A stretch of DNA of 19,824 nt from Pseudomonadota bacterium (GTDB taxonomy: Bacteria; Desulfobacterota; WTBG01; JAGOGO01): assembly GCA_021160085.1 (NCBI GenBank), contig JAGHDE010000168.1, positions 1 to 19,824 on the forward strand. The letters are read 5' to 3'. Positions 1-8,129 of this stretch are shown here, piece after piece. Both the position numbers and the translations under genes were made by a program. The number at the start of each line of letters is the position of its first letter. Within the stretch, counting starts at the first letter, position 1. Under the pieces are notes generated by a model that was not told where the DNA came from, made no database searches, and saw only the letters and a program-made list of their open reading frames with translations.

Positions 1-429
1 CTTTAAGTCTTTATACATGTCATAGAGCCGTTGAAAGTTGAGAGAAGCAACAAAATTTTGTCGAAATAGCTGGAAGGGAAGGGCAGCGCTGAAATAATTA
101 AGGTCATCAGCATATTTTTCATTCATTCCCGCTGATTCCGGGTGAAAGCGAGATTTGTAATTTTCTCTCCAGTGGAAAGAGGAATAGACCACCGAGACCT
201 CCGGGGTCTCAAGCTGGATCAAGCCCGCGGGATTCCAGGATGCCGCGGTAGCATCGTCGGCGACAGCAATAAAAGCGCCTCCCATTCCCATAGCCCGGGC
301 CCCGGAACCGACCGGATTGAGGGTGGAAGAAATTTTTATGGAACTAAAAATTTGCTGACCGACTGAATTTTTCGCCCCCGCAAGAAAAAAAATTATCAGG
401 GCAAACAAAAAAAATCTTAATCGAGTCAT
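1..429 (-). CDS. FadL/PorV-like outer-membrane beta-barrel protein, 3' end cut by window
   Basis: This is the first 143 codons of a minus-strand gene that runs off the left edge. The start is the ATG at 429-427, 11 bases past the stop of the cyclase gene, so the two are probably co-transcribed. The N-terminus is a signal peptide: MTRLRF, then a hydrophobic stretch (FLFALIIFFLAGA), with likely cleavage near SVG-QQ. From about residue 39 comes the segment NPVGSGARAMGMGGAF followed by VADDATAASWNPAGL. This is the hallmark start of the FadL/TodX and PorV/UPF0164-type barrels, where the N-terminal segment lies in or near the barrel lumen. Family knowledge supports an outer-membrane location. The substrate is unknown, because the barrel body lies outside the window. 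A transporter of hydrophobic compounds or a secretion accessory (PorV-like) are both possible. Confidence 0.8.
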   Translation of the reverse strand, partial: MTRLRFFLFALIIFFLAGAKNSVGQQIFSSIKISSTLNPVGSGARAMGMGGAFIAVADDATAASWNPAGLIQLETPEVSVVYSSFHWRENYKSRFHPESAGMNEKYADDLNYFSAALPFQLFRQNFVASLNFQRLYDMYKDLK

Positions 430-440
430 GGACATCTCAT

Positions 441-2615
441 TTAAATCTCGGTTTTTGAATTCTCATTGCTTGTCTGTTGCAACTCCAAGGTTTTTTGACC
501 TTTCATAAACTCTGAAATTTTGTTTATAATTTTTCCAGTGGACATATCCTCTTCTACCGTCATAATCTCAATCTTTCCCACCTGAACTTTTCTTTTCCCG
601 ATTTCTCGGCCGTCCATAATGATAGGCTCTGCCTCCTGAAACACATCCATTTTCAACCCCGCTCGGACACCTGCTTTCGCTCCAATGTTTAAAATCACCT
701 CTTCTCCGTCCACTGAAGCCAATTTTCCTTGGAGAGGGAACTTTTCGATTAGGGTTTGGTTTATCTTTTTGACAAGAGATTTTGCGATGGCGTTTAAGTC
801 TGCTGACCGGTCATCTATCTCAGTAAAAGCCCCGGTAATAGTACTGGTCTCGGTTTCAATCAGCCGAAGCGTGACCTGCATTTCTCCTCCTAACCGCATT
901 ACGTTTCCGGTAGCGATAAAGCGAGCTCCAATGATTTTCCCCAATTTTAAGGCGGTAGTAAAATCAGCAAGGCCAGAAGAACTGAGATTCAATTCCTGCA
1001 TGAGCTTATCAATCAATTCTCTTTCTACGACCGATATTCTCTCCGTCTCCTGAAATAACTGGGTAAGGATCGCGGCCAAATACTCGTTTTCCCCAGCTCT
1101 AACCGAAATGGAAACTCTGTTTTGAAAATCAAGAAGCGTAATAGTAATGGGCCGCGATGTCCAAGTGTCAGCAGGGTACGCTGGCTTTGTCTCCGGCTTC
1201 TGTTTTTTAAATCTCTCTGTCAGTTCATCCACTATCTTGTCTATTCGGTCCTGCCTCGCTCTATCAGCAGCACCTTTTTCCTTAATCAGCGATTGGTTGA
1301 GTAAAAAAGCAGAAAATTCATCGTCAGGGTTCCTTTTGAAGGATTTGCGGTAAGATGCTATGGCTTCTTCATTTTTTCCCAGGCCGACCAGCAAAAACCC
1401 CTTATTGCTCATTGCCTCGGAGTTTTCCGGGTCAAGCTCGATTGCCTTGTCATAGAAGGATAGAGCGGTTTCGGTTTGGTTTTGTTCGGAATAAATCCGG
1501 CCCAAGCGATTATATGCTTCAGCTTTTTGCCAAAGGAATCCATTTTTGCCTTGGCTGGCGGTTGTATAAGCTTGGATGGCAGCATGCAGATCACCTTGAT
1601 TAAAAGAGATATTACCTATTATCACGTGAGCATAGATATTTTTCGAATCTGAATTAATAACCCGTTCACATAATTTCTGCGCCTTCTGATAATCTCCTCT
1701 TTGGAAAAATGTAGCGGCCAACCCCTCATAACCAGAAAGGCTCTCGGCTCCCAGTGACTTTAAAAGAATTCGAAATTGTTTTTCAGCTTCTTCAATATTC
1801 CCGGATTTGAGTTTTAAATAGGCATTCTCAATAGGTCCAGCTGTCAAAAGTAACTCATTTGGCAAGATTCGGAAAAAAATAACCGCAACCATTATAAGCA
1901 GAGATCCTATCAATGTAGCCAATAAAACTCTGTTTGAAATTTTCCTTGTTTTGTCATATTTCAGGAAAATCTCCTGCGGGAAAACTGTTTTATTCCCGAT
2001 CATCTCTTCAGTATCCCAGACCACACGATATATTTCTAAGGGCTCAGCTTTCCCCTTTAAGGGGATTGTGTCAAAAGACTGAAAAATTATATCTTCGGTC
2101 TGTTGCACCTGATCATAAATAGTTTTAGATACGAGAATTTGCCCTTCTTTAGCAATAGATTCTACCTTTGCCGCCACATTCACCACATCGCCAAAGACAT
2201 CATCGTCCTGAACTATTCCCTTCCCGTAGTTTAATCCGATACGAACGATTATGCGATCATCTCTCTTTTTGGTTTTGTTTCTCTCAGACAAGGCAAGCTG
2301 AATCTCGATAGCAGAGCGAACACCATCCTGTGGCGATAGAAAGGAAGCCATGATACCATCCCCCATGGTTTTAATGATGGCTCCATTGTGGTTCTGAATA
2401 AAGGGAAATAAAATGTCATTATACTCTTGGAGCATGCTTCGGCCTTTGATATCTCCCTGCTGTTCGAAAAATGAGGTAGAACCTGCAATATCAGTAAACA
2501 TAAGGGTAATATCCCGGGTGTATTCAGATTGAAGCTTTCTGTCCAGTTTATTCCGTTCCCGAAGAATATCCGCAATTTTTTTTGGATTAATTTTATTTTT
2601 CTCCTTATTAACCAT
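441..2615 (-). CDS. Class III adenylate/guanylate cyclase with TM, TPR, CsgG/FlgO-like and FlgT-C-like regions
   Basis: About 724 residues. I chose the ATG at 2615, which overlaps the upstream stop as TGATG and has GGGA five bases before it. A GTG three bases earlier is the alternative. Residues about 33-200 form a class III cyclase domain: FTDIAGST supplies metal Asp42, KTMGDG supplies Lys82 and metal Asp86, and DDVFGDVVNVAAKVES supplies Asp139 and Asn146. By alignment to mammalian cyclases, Lys82 and Asp139 are the adenine-selecting pair, so cAMP is the likelier product. The transition-state Arg is replaced by Lys150. One membrane span lies at about 229-250, preceded by basic residues, which puts the cyclase inside and the rest outside. 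TPR repeats cover about 264-440, with a clear one around 364-398. A CsgG/FlgO-like fold covers about 488-622 (VVERELIDKLMQELNLS, GARFIATGNV). The end, about 628-700, resembles the FlgT C-terminal domain (DGEEVILNIGAKAGVRAGL). The natural signal is unknown. Confidence 0.88.
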   Translation of the reverse strand: MVNKEKNKINPKKIADILRERNKLDRKLQSEYTRDITLMFTDIAGSTSFFEQQGDIKGRSMLQEYNDILFPFIQNHNGAIIKTMGDGIMASFLSPQDGVRSAIEIQLALSERNKTKKRDDRIIVRIGLNYGKGIVQDDDVFGDVVNVAAKVESIAKEGQILVSKTIYDQVQQTEDIIFQSFDTIPLKGKAEPLEIYRVVWDTEEMIGNKTVFPQEIFLKYDKTRKISNRVLLATLIGSLLIMVAVIFFRILPNELLLTAGPIENAYLKLKSGNIEEAEKQFRILLKSLGAESLSGYEGLAATFFQRGDYQKAQKLCERVINSDSKNIYAHVIIGNISFNQGDLHAAIQAYTTASQGKNGFLWQKAEAYNRLGRIYSEQNQTETALSFYDKAIELDPENSEAMSNKGFLLVGLGKNEEAIASYRKSFKRNPDDEFSAFLLNQSLIKEKGAADRARQDRIDKIVDELTERFKKQKPETKPAYPADTWTSRPITITLLDFQNRVSISVRAGENEYLAAILTQLFQETERISVVERELIDKLMQELNLSSSGLADFTTALKLGKIIGARFIATGNVMRLGGEMQVTLRLIETETSTITGAFTEIDDRSADLNAIAKSLVKKINQTLIEKFPLQGKLASVDGEEVILNIGAKAGVRAGLKMDVFQEAEPIIMDGREIGKRKVQVGKIEIMTVEEDMSTGKIINKISEFMKGQKTLELQQTSNENSKTEI

Positions 2616-4372
2616 CACATTCCCGGCAGACCATCCAGCATCATATTATCAGAGGAAGTATTGAGCTGGAAACCAACCACCTCTTTGTCGGATGAATAGG
2701 CTATATAAGTGGCGCTGCTGATGTTCTCTGTAAATATATTCTCCGCGCTGTTTACCACCTTTTCATGAGCAGCCAGAATGATCTCCTTTTCGGCTATCAC
2801 AGTTCCAATGTCGTCGTACGCAGTCAATGTAACGACCGCAGAACTGTTCTCAATGTTGACAAAGGCAATACCGGTAGCGCCGTCTTTTTCTATCTTGGCA
2901 AATACTCCCTCTGTTCCACTGATCCCAACCCCGGTATAACCGCCTAACTGGTCTGTTCTGCTGAATAATTCAAATCCGGTAATCGGACTCGTTGCGTCAA
3001 TCTGAAACCATGCGGTATCCGCCGGAAAATCAAGAGCAGATACCGTACCAAAATATTTCCCCTTGCCGGCAATGGAAACATCCTTCGTGGAGGTTAAAGC
3101 ATATCCTGCCGCACTATATGGGGTAATGGTTATGTCACAGGCAATATCAGACGGATTATAGGCAACAATACCTGTCGCCCAGCCGTCATTACTGGCAGTG
3201 TGAGAATAATATATGCTGCTGGTGGTGTCATCCTTCAACAGGATGCCGCTCATCCAGTTACGTGGATTATTGACAAAAAGCTCCAAGCCGATAACCCCGC
3301 CTGCATCCTTGATAACCCCGGATTGAATACCAGTCTGAGCCTCTCCTCCAAAAAGGCTCCTGATTGTAAAAGCCTTGTGCTCATTGGCAGTTAGAGATAC
3401 TGTTTCGGTCTCTCCATTGTCAAACTCAATTGTTAAGGTCTTGGGAGCTAAGGTGGTATTGAGAAGGCTTACACCAGTCCCCCAGTTTGAATCAGAGGCA
3501 ATATGCGAGATGTAGATGTCACTGGTATTGATTTCAGAATCAGAAACCGCCGGAACCGCTACCCGATATTGGCCTTCAATATAAAACTTCGTATAGCCAA
3601 CTATTGCGTCAGAATAAGTCTCAAATACAATATACCCAATATCCTCAGAACCAACAAATGCCTCACCAACTATGATCTCCCTTCGTACCCGGGAAGGAAG
3701 GATTACCTCGATATCTTTCGAGACCGAATTCCCGGAATTGTCATAGGCCTTAAAGGTGCCAATCAGCGGCGTCTCCTCATCATCACTGGTGCTGATAACA
3801 CAAATCTCAGTCTCCCAACCGTCAATATTGCTGGCAATATGGGGAAAGTAAAGGAAGACCTCAGAATCACCTGTAAATAAAAAGTTGGCCGTGACTGTCT
3901 TATAAGACGTAATTGTTATACTGCTCGGGTTGCTGTCTCCGGTCAGATTTCCGCTCCAGCTGTCAAACTGGTATCCCGGTGCTTCTATTGCCTCCAGACT
4001 GACTTCTGTATCAACCGGATAAGGACCAGTGGTATACGGATAGGAGCCGGGGGAAGAACCGTTAACCTTTATCTTGCCGCCAATTTTGGGGCTGACATCC
4101 ACAGTCAGCGAAAGATCAGGCTCGCCTCCTGAGGATGAAAAAATAGCGGTGACGGTCTTATTACTGTCCATATATATATATCCAGGATTATTGCTCCCGG
4201 TCAGGTCCCCGCTCCACCTGATAAACTCGTATCCCGATCCCGGTGCGGGTATTGCTTCCAGTCTTACATTTGAGAGTTTAGATTTAGGGATGGTGGCTGG
4301 GTAAGATTCGGGAATTTGATAAGAAACCTTTATATTATTACCATTGTTGGGGCTGACATCCACGGTCAGCAC
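2615..4372 (-). CDS. Secreted multi-repeat protein (InlB-type B repeats plus tandem beta repeats), body of a gene interrupted by TGA
   Basis: This open frame encodes 585 residues counted from an internal GTG. The natural gene very probably begins at the ATG at 4489, but an in-frame TGA at 4390-4388 separates that signal peptide from this body (see the adjacent entry). Residues about 1-78 and 89-165 are two divergent InlB B repeats, with LTVDVSP, then WSG(D/N)LTG, then KTVTA(I/N)F. After them come about four tandem beta repeats of roughly 100 residues, starting near 174 (YFPHIAS), 287 (YISHIAS), 388 (YYSHTAS) and about 488. The first three carry a W-x-T-x(I/V/G) segment shortly after the His-x-Ala-Ser motif. 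Only a single cysteine (191) is present. Such architecture is typical of secreted or surface adhesin-like proteins; I see no enzyme motif. The stop overlaps the start of the cyclase gene, so translation is probably coupled. Function unknown. Confidence 0.75.
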   Translation of the reverse strand: MLTVDVSPNNGNNIKVSYQIPESYPATIPKSKLSNVRLEAIPAPGSGYEFIRWSGDLTGSNNPGYIYMDSNKTVTAIFSSSGGEPDLSLTVDVSPKIGGKIKVNGSSPGSYPYTTGPYPVDTEVSLEAIEAPGYQFDSWSGNLTGDSNPSSITITSYKTVTANFLFTGDSEVFLYFPHIASNIDGWETEICVISTSDDEETPLIGTFKAYDNSGNSVSKDIEVILPSRVRREIIVGEAFVGSEDIGYIVFETYSDAIVGYTKFYIEGQYRVAVPAVSDSEINTSDIYISHIASDSNWGTGVSLLNTTLAPKTLTIEFDNGETETVSLTANEHKAFTIRSLFGGEAQTGIQSGVIKDAGGVIGLELFVNNPRNWMSGILLKDDTTSSIYYSHTASNDGWATGIVAYNPSDIACDITITPYSAAGYALTSTKDVSIAGKGKYFGTVSALDFPADTAWFQIDATSPITGFELFSRTDQLGGYTGVGISGTEGVFAKIEKDGATGIAFVNIENSSAVVTLTAYDDIGTVIAEKEIILAAHEKVVNSAENIFTENISSATYIAYSSDKEVVGFQLNTSSDNMMLDGLPGM

Positions 4373-4489
4373 ATATCCATTCTCGCCTCAGCCAACCGCC
4401 GGCTTCGCTGAAAAAATTATTGTTGTAAAGACCATTAACGAGACCATCATTAACCCTGGCCAGAAGGTTCTGATTATTCCTTTTTTCAT
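4373..4489 (-). other. True 5' end of the secreted repeat gene: SD, signal peptide, in-frame TGA at codon 34
   Basis: The ATG at 4489-4487 is preceded by GGAG at a five-base spacing. It encodes MKKGIIRTFWPGLMMVSLMV and continues FTTIIFSAKPAVG, a textbook signal peptide. Codon 34 is TGA (4390-4388). The same frame then continues GENGY-VLTVDVSP into the 585-residue body without a break. The first B repeat needs these upstream residues, since its strand begins GYVLTV. Without the stop, the product would be 624 residues. If the TGA were TGC or TGT, the text would read AVG-Cys, an acceptable lipobox. Other genes here end in TGA (cyclase-upstream gene, pycB, rseP, tsaB), so TGA is not simply reassigned. 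A base error, a recent nonsense mutation, or readthrough are the candidates. Confidence 0.7.
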
Positions 4490-4546
4490 CTTTTCTCCAT
4501 TTTCTGGTTTTATTATTCCCAGCTTCTTAGTTTATTGAATTTTATG

Positions 4547-4552
4547 ATTATA
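4547..4552 (-). promoter_or_regulatory. Candidate -10 box for the secreted-protein/cyclase/barrel cluster
   Basis: The AT-rich 204-base gap between pycB and the signal-peptide start contains a perfect TATAAT on the minus strand, 58 bases before the ATG. No good -35 sits at 16-18 bases. The best match is TTGCAC, 21 bases upstream, which is too far for a standard sigma-70 site. I see no convincing terminator behind pycB: the T8 run after its stop has no stem before it. The call rests on the -10 match and on its position at the head of the cluster. Confidence 0.35.
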
Positions 4553-4693
4553 AATAAATAACCATCAAATTACGTGCAATTAACATGCCCCCAAAAAACG
4601 ATAAAAATATTACAAAGAAACAATATGTTATGTTTTAGGAGTCAGTTTAAACGCAAGATATGACAAATTTTGGGCGCTTTTTTAAAAAAAATG

Positions 4694-6637
4694 TCAGTCA
4701 CTTTTTTCTATAATAACTAATGAATCCCCGGTATCAACTTCATCTCCAGGAGATACTAATACCTCCGACACCTTCCCATTAATCTCAGAAATTACATTGT
4801 TTAGCATCTTCATCGCTTCCAGAACGATCAACACCTGTCCGGCTGACACATCACCCCCTTCAGAAACCGGAATTTCATTCACCGTCCCTTTAAGGGTAGA
4901 CCTGATATCCCCCGATTTGGCCAGAGCATCGATCTCTTTTGCCGTGAGTGTAATCTTTTTCCTCACTCCCCCAGCCTCTTGCTCCATCTCAGTCAGGATA
5001 GGTTCGGGATGATGGTCTATAACCAGATAAGTAACCACATCTCCGCTCTTCGTCTTTCTTTTAGACCCAATCTCTATGATATGTTGCTTTCCAAAGGCAT
5101 CAGAAAACTTAAACTTCTCTCCCAGATTAAATCCGCCCTTCTTAAACCATATCTCAGGAGGAAGAACCCAGGTTTTGCCGTATTTTTCTTCAAACTTAAA
5201 AAAGTTTACCGCGTCATTGGGGTGCTGCAAGTATAATACAAGTTCATCCTCGGTAACACTTCTTCCTAAACGCTGCTCCAGAACCCTCTTCTCGATTTCT
5301 ATATCCACATCTACAATCTTCTGATAACCTTTTTCTTTTTCAACTGTTTCTTTCCAATCGGGACCAAATACAGACGCATAAATCTCGTCGGAAGGCCAAT
5401 AAAAGGGTAAATCCCCATACCTTCCTAACATTAGATTTTTCAAATCATCATTAGCGTCCTTATACCTTTCCTTTTTGAGAACATTATTTACCGCCGTGGT
5501 CCAGAGTATTTGTGAACCTGGGGTCACACTCCACCAGTTGCCCAGCTCTTTCTGAACTTTCGGCAACTCTTTCTGTAAAATTTCCGGCATTAAAGGCAAA
5601 AACCCTCCCTTACCTGCCTGCTCAAAACTCGATCCCGTTGCCCCCCCCGGCAACTTGTGAGTCTGGACCGTGGGATCAAATCCGAAAAATTGTGACTCAA
5701 AATCTTTATAACATTCTCGCTGGGGACGGAGCTTGGTGGAGGTATCTATTACCTTCTGCCGGTCAATACCCACAGCCCGATGGCCATATTCTTCCAGGGT
5801 ATCGATAACGGTTAATATCGGAGGTGGTCCGTAAAAACCAGTGAAGGCATGATCACCTGCGTCAACAATCTTCGCGCCGTTGCGTACCGCCTCGATAATC
5901 CTCCCGATATCGTTGCCATCGGTATTATGGCCGTGATAATGAACCACCAGATCAGGGTATTTATCCAGAATCGCCCGCACCAGACCACCAATCCGTTTGG
6001 AAGTTCCCACTCCACCATGGTTCTTTATGCAGAGTACGATATCTTCACCAGTGACATCAAGAAGTTCCCCCACCTTCTTTACGTAAAATTTATCCGTATG
6101 CTCCGGACCGGTAGAAAAACATAGGCACGGTTCCAGAATACATCCCGCCGCCTTCACCTCTTCAAACACCGGAATCATGTTAGGCACATAATTAAGAAAA
6201 TCGAAAACTCTCCATACATGGACATATCTGGCAAAAGTCCGCACTGTTAACCTGATCACATTTTCCGGATACGGCCGATAACCAAAAAGATTAATTCCCC
6301 GGCACAGATTCTGGAACATCGTATCGGGCATGTGTGCGCTTAATACCTCTAACTTTTCCAATGGATTTATCTGTTTCCTCAACATATCGACATGAACTGA
6401 AGCTCCTCCCGTTATCTCGAGAGAAAAATATCCCGCATCATTTCTCTCTTCGGAAACGAGAATCTGGGTATGGGGCATGATCCGGTTTTTAAAGTCCGAC
6501 TGGGAAAGATCCCTTTCCGTATTGGTAATGTAGTAGCCATCTGATCTTCTGATTTTATCGAGAATATAATCTACCCCTTTTTCCCTCAAATCCCGGGGGG
6601 TAATTCTTTCCTCTAACTTTGCCTTTGCTACCTTCAT
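4694..6637 (-). CDS. pycB: Pyruvate carboxylase subunit B-like: carboxyltransferase plus biotin carrier domain (divergent)
   Basis: 647 residues, ATG at 6637 with AGGAG nine bases upstream. Residues about 36-330 form a DRE-TIM (HMGL-like) barrel. The metal Asp43 lies in ITNTERDLSQS, which corresponds to the usual D-T-T-x-R-D-x-x-Q-S. The candidate carbamylated Lys205 is in CIKNHGG, and the metal His pair H235/H237 is in HYHGHNTDG. A conserved C-terminal carboxyltransferase region follows (about 330-545). Residues about 575-645 are a biotinyl domain with Lys610 in EAMKM. The partner biotin carboxylase lies 34 bases upstream, so the two make one enzyme. The expected role is ATP- and bicarbonate-dependent carboxylation of pyruvate to oxaloacetate in the cytoplasm. 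The motifs deviate from standard PycB (Asn39 for Asp, KNHGG for KDMAG, HNTDG for HDTSG). A 2-oxoglutarate carboxylase-like or another acyl substrate therefore cannot be excluded. Confidence 0.82.
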   Translation of the reverse strand: MKVAKAKLEERITPRDLREKGVDYILDKIRRSDGYYITNTERDLSQSDFKNRIMPHTQILVSEERNDAGYFSLEITGGASVHVDMLRKQINPLEKLEVLSAHMPDTMFQNLCRGINLFGYRPYPENVIRLTVRTFARYVHVWRVFDFLNYVPNMIPVFEEVKAAGCILEPCLCFSTGPEHTDKFYVKKVGELLDVTGEDIVLCIKNHGGVGTSKRIGGLVRAILDKYPDLVVHYHGHNTDGNDIGRIIEAVRNGAKIVDAGDHAFTGFYGPPPILTVIDTLEEYGHRAVGIDRQKVIDTSTKLRPQRECYKDFESQFFGFDPTVQTHKLPGGATGSSFEQAGKGGFLPLMPEILQKELPKVQKELGNWWSVTPGSQILWTTAVNNVLKKERYKDANDDLKNLMLGRYGDLPFYWPSDEIYASVFGPDWKETVEKEKGYQKIVDVDIEIEKRVLEQRLGRSVTEDELVLYLQHPNDAVNFFKFEEKYGKTWVLPPEIWFKKGGFNLGEKFKFSDAFGKQHIIEIGSKRKTKSGDVVTYLVIDHHPEPILTEMEQEAGGVRKKITLTAKEIDALAKSGDIRSTLKGTVNEIPVSEGGDVSAGQVLIVLEAMKMLNNVISEINGKVSEVLVSPGDEVDTGDSLVIIEKSD

Positions 6638-6671
6638 TATCTTTTTCTCCTGAATTTTTTATTCTGCTATG

Positions 6672-8129
6672 TCAATATGCATAAGGATTGGTCTTTTTTG
6701 CGTGGATTTCCGCGATCAATTTTGAAAGCCCTGCAACTTCACGTTCCTTCTCCGGATAGTTAAAAATTTCCGGATGCGTATCAAGGTACGATGTATCAAA
6801 TTTCCCCTTATGAAAATCGGGTTCATCACAGATCGCCAGGTAAAACGGTATTGTCGTTTCCGGGCCTACGATCAAAAAATCGTTCAATGCTCTCCTTAAA
6901 CGTTGGATAGTCTGCTCCCAGTTATAACCCCGAACCGTCATCTTCACTAAAAGCGAATCATATTCAGTGGGAATTTTGTATCCCTGGTAAACCATGCCGT
7001 CCAGTCTGATACCGTGACCACCCGGGGACTGATACACTTCCACCCTTTTCCCGCCTTCCGGCCAGAAATTATTTTTCGGGTCCTCAGCGTTGATTCTGAC
7101 CTGAATGGCCTTACCCATAAGTTGAACCCTTTCTCCCGGGATTTCCAGAGCTTCCCCTTCGGCTATCCTTATCTGTTCCCGAACAATATCCACGCCGGTC
7201 AATATTTCGGTAACTGTATGTTCAACCTGCAGTCTGGTATTCATCTCCATAAACCAAAAATCGTTTGTCTTAGAATTAACCAGAAATTCAACCGTTCCGG
7301 CATTAGTGTAGTTTGTTTCCCGAGCGGCTGAAACAGCTGTTTCATGCATTGTTTCTAAAACATCCGCGGGAAGATCAGCCGGGGCGATTTCCAGCAACTT
7401 CTGATGCCTTCTTTGAATGGAACAATCCCGGGTCCCTAAATGGATGACATTTCCATGATGATCAGCCAATATCTGAACCTCAACATGCCGGGGCGCTTCA
7501 ATACATTTTTCCACATAGACTTTTTCATCGTTAAATGCCGAAAGCGCCTCCGCCCTTGCCAGCGGCAACTGAACCAGGATATCTGATTCATTCTCAACCT
7601 TTCTGATTCCTTTTCCCCCTCCGCCTGATGATGCCTTCAACATAATCGGATAGCCATAATTTTTGCCAAATTCAACCGTCTCATCAATGCCCTTATCCCC
7701 CGAGGAAAGGTTATCCGTACCCGGTATAAAGGGGATGCCTGCCCTCTTCATAATTTCCCGGGCCTTTACCTTATTCCCCAGATCCTGAATCACATCAGAA
7801 GAGGGGCCGATAAAAACGATCCCTGCTTTTTCGCAGGCAGCGGAAAACTCAGCGTTCTCGGCTAAAAATCCGTATCCCGGATGAATTGCATCGGCGCCGC
7901 TTATATGGGCCGCCCAGATCATCCTGTCAGGGTCAAGATAATCCTTCCGCGGCCCGTCTCCTACCAGGATAGCGTCGTCAGCAAATCTGATAAATAATGC
8001 CTCACTATCCGGTTTCTCATAAACGGCTATGGCAAAGAGTCCTAATTCCTTGACCGTTCGAATGATTCTGAGCGCAACTTCGCCCCGGTTAGCTATCAAA
8101 ACCTTTTGAATCTTTCTTTTTTTCACCAT
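6672..8129 (-). CDS. pycA: Biotin carboxylase subunit (pyruvate carboxylase subunit A / AccC-like)
   Basis: 485 residues from the ATG at 8129, which has GGGAAGG directly upstream. An in-frame ATG nine codons earlier has no Shine-Dalgarno. The order is a pre-ATP-grasp domain starting KVLIANRGEVALRIIR, an ATP-grasp domain with the glycine loop GGGGKG at about 169-174, RDCSIQRRHQKLLE (Lys244), EMNTRLQVEH (Glu295, Asn297, Arg299, Glu303), and a C-terminal biotin carboxylase domain ending around residue 430-485. These match the ATP-, bicarbonate- and biotin-binding residues of E. coli AccC. The enzyme carboxylates biotin using ATP and bicarbonate. No biotin carrier domain is present here; it sits at the C-terminus of the adjacent carboxyltransferase. 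The pairing argues for pycA rather than accC, but the final acceptor is inferred. Confidence 0.88.
   Translation of the reverse strand: MVKKRKIQKVLIANRGEVALRIIRTVKELGLFAIAVYEKPDSEALFIRFADDAILVGDGPRKDYLDPDRMIWAAHISGADAIHPGYGFLAENAEFSAACEKAGIVFIGPSSDVIQDLGNKVKAREIMKRAGIPFIPGTDNLSSGDKGIDETVEFGKNYGYPIMLKASSGGGGKGIRKVENESDILVQLPLARAEALSAFNDEKVYVEKCIEAPRHVEVQILADHHGNVIHLGTRDCSIQRRHQKLLEIAPADLPADVLETMHETAVSAARETNYTNAGTVEFLVNSKTNDFWFMEMNTRLQVEHTVTEILTGVDIVREQIRIAEGEALEIPGERVQLMGKAIQVRINAEDPKNNFWPEGGKRVEVYQSPGGHGIRLDGMVYQGYKIPTEYDSLLVKMTVRGYNWEQTIQRLRRALNDFLIVGPETTIPFYLAICDEPDFHKGKFDTSYLDTHPEIFNYPEKEREVAGLSKLIAEIHAKKTNPYAY

Noticed and set aside
142..366. Plus-strand open frame of 74 codons
   Set aside because: It is antisense to the barrel gene, whose signal peptide and family motif are clear. 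The same applies to the other plus-strand frames, which mirror minus-strand genes.
4352..4370. SECIS-like hairpin after the in-frame TGA as proof of selenocysteine
   Set aside because: The same hairpin occurs at 4091-4109 in the second B repeat with no TGA nearby, so it is explained by coding of the repeated LTVDVSP. No selenoprotein family is recognised either.
2615..4489. Genome-wide reassignment of TGA to a sense codon
   Set aside because: Several well-bounded genes in the window (pycB, rseP, tsaB, the repeat gene itself) end with TGA at the expected family length.
4660..4693. Rho-independent terminator behind pycB
   Set aside because: A T8 run follows the stop, but no GC-rich stem precedes it. 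The TGACA/TGTCA arms around it have mismatches and no T-tract afterwards.
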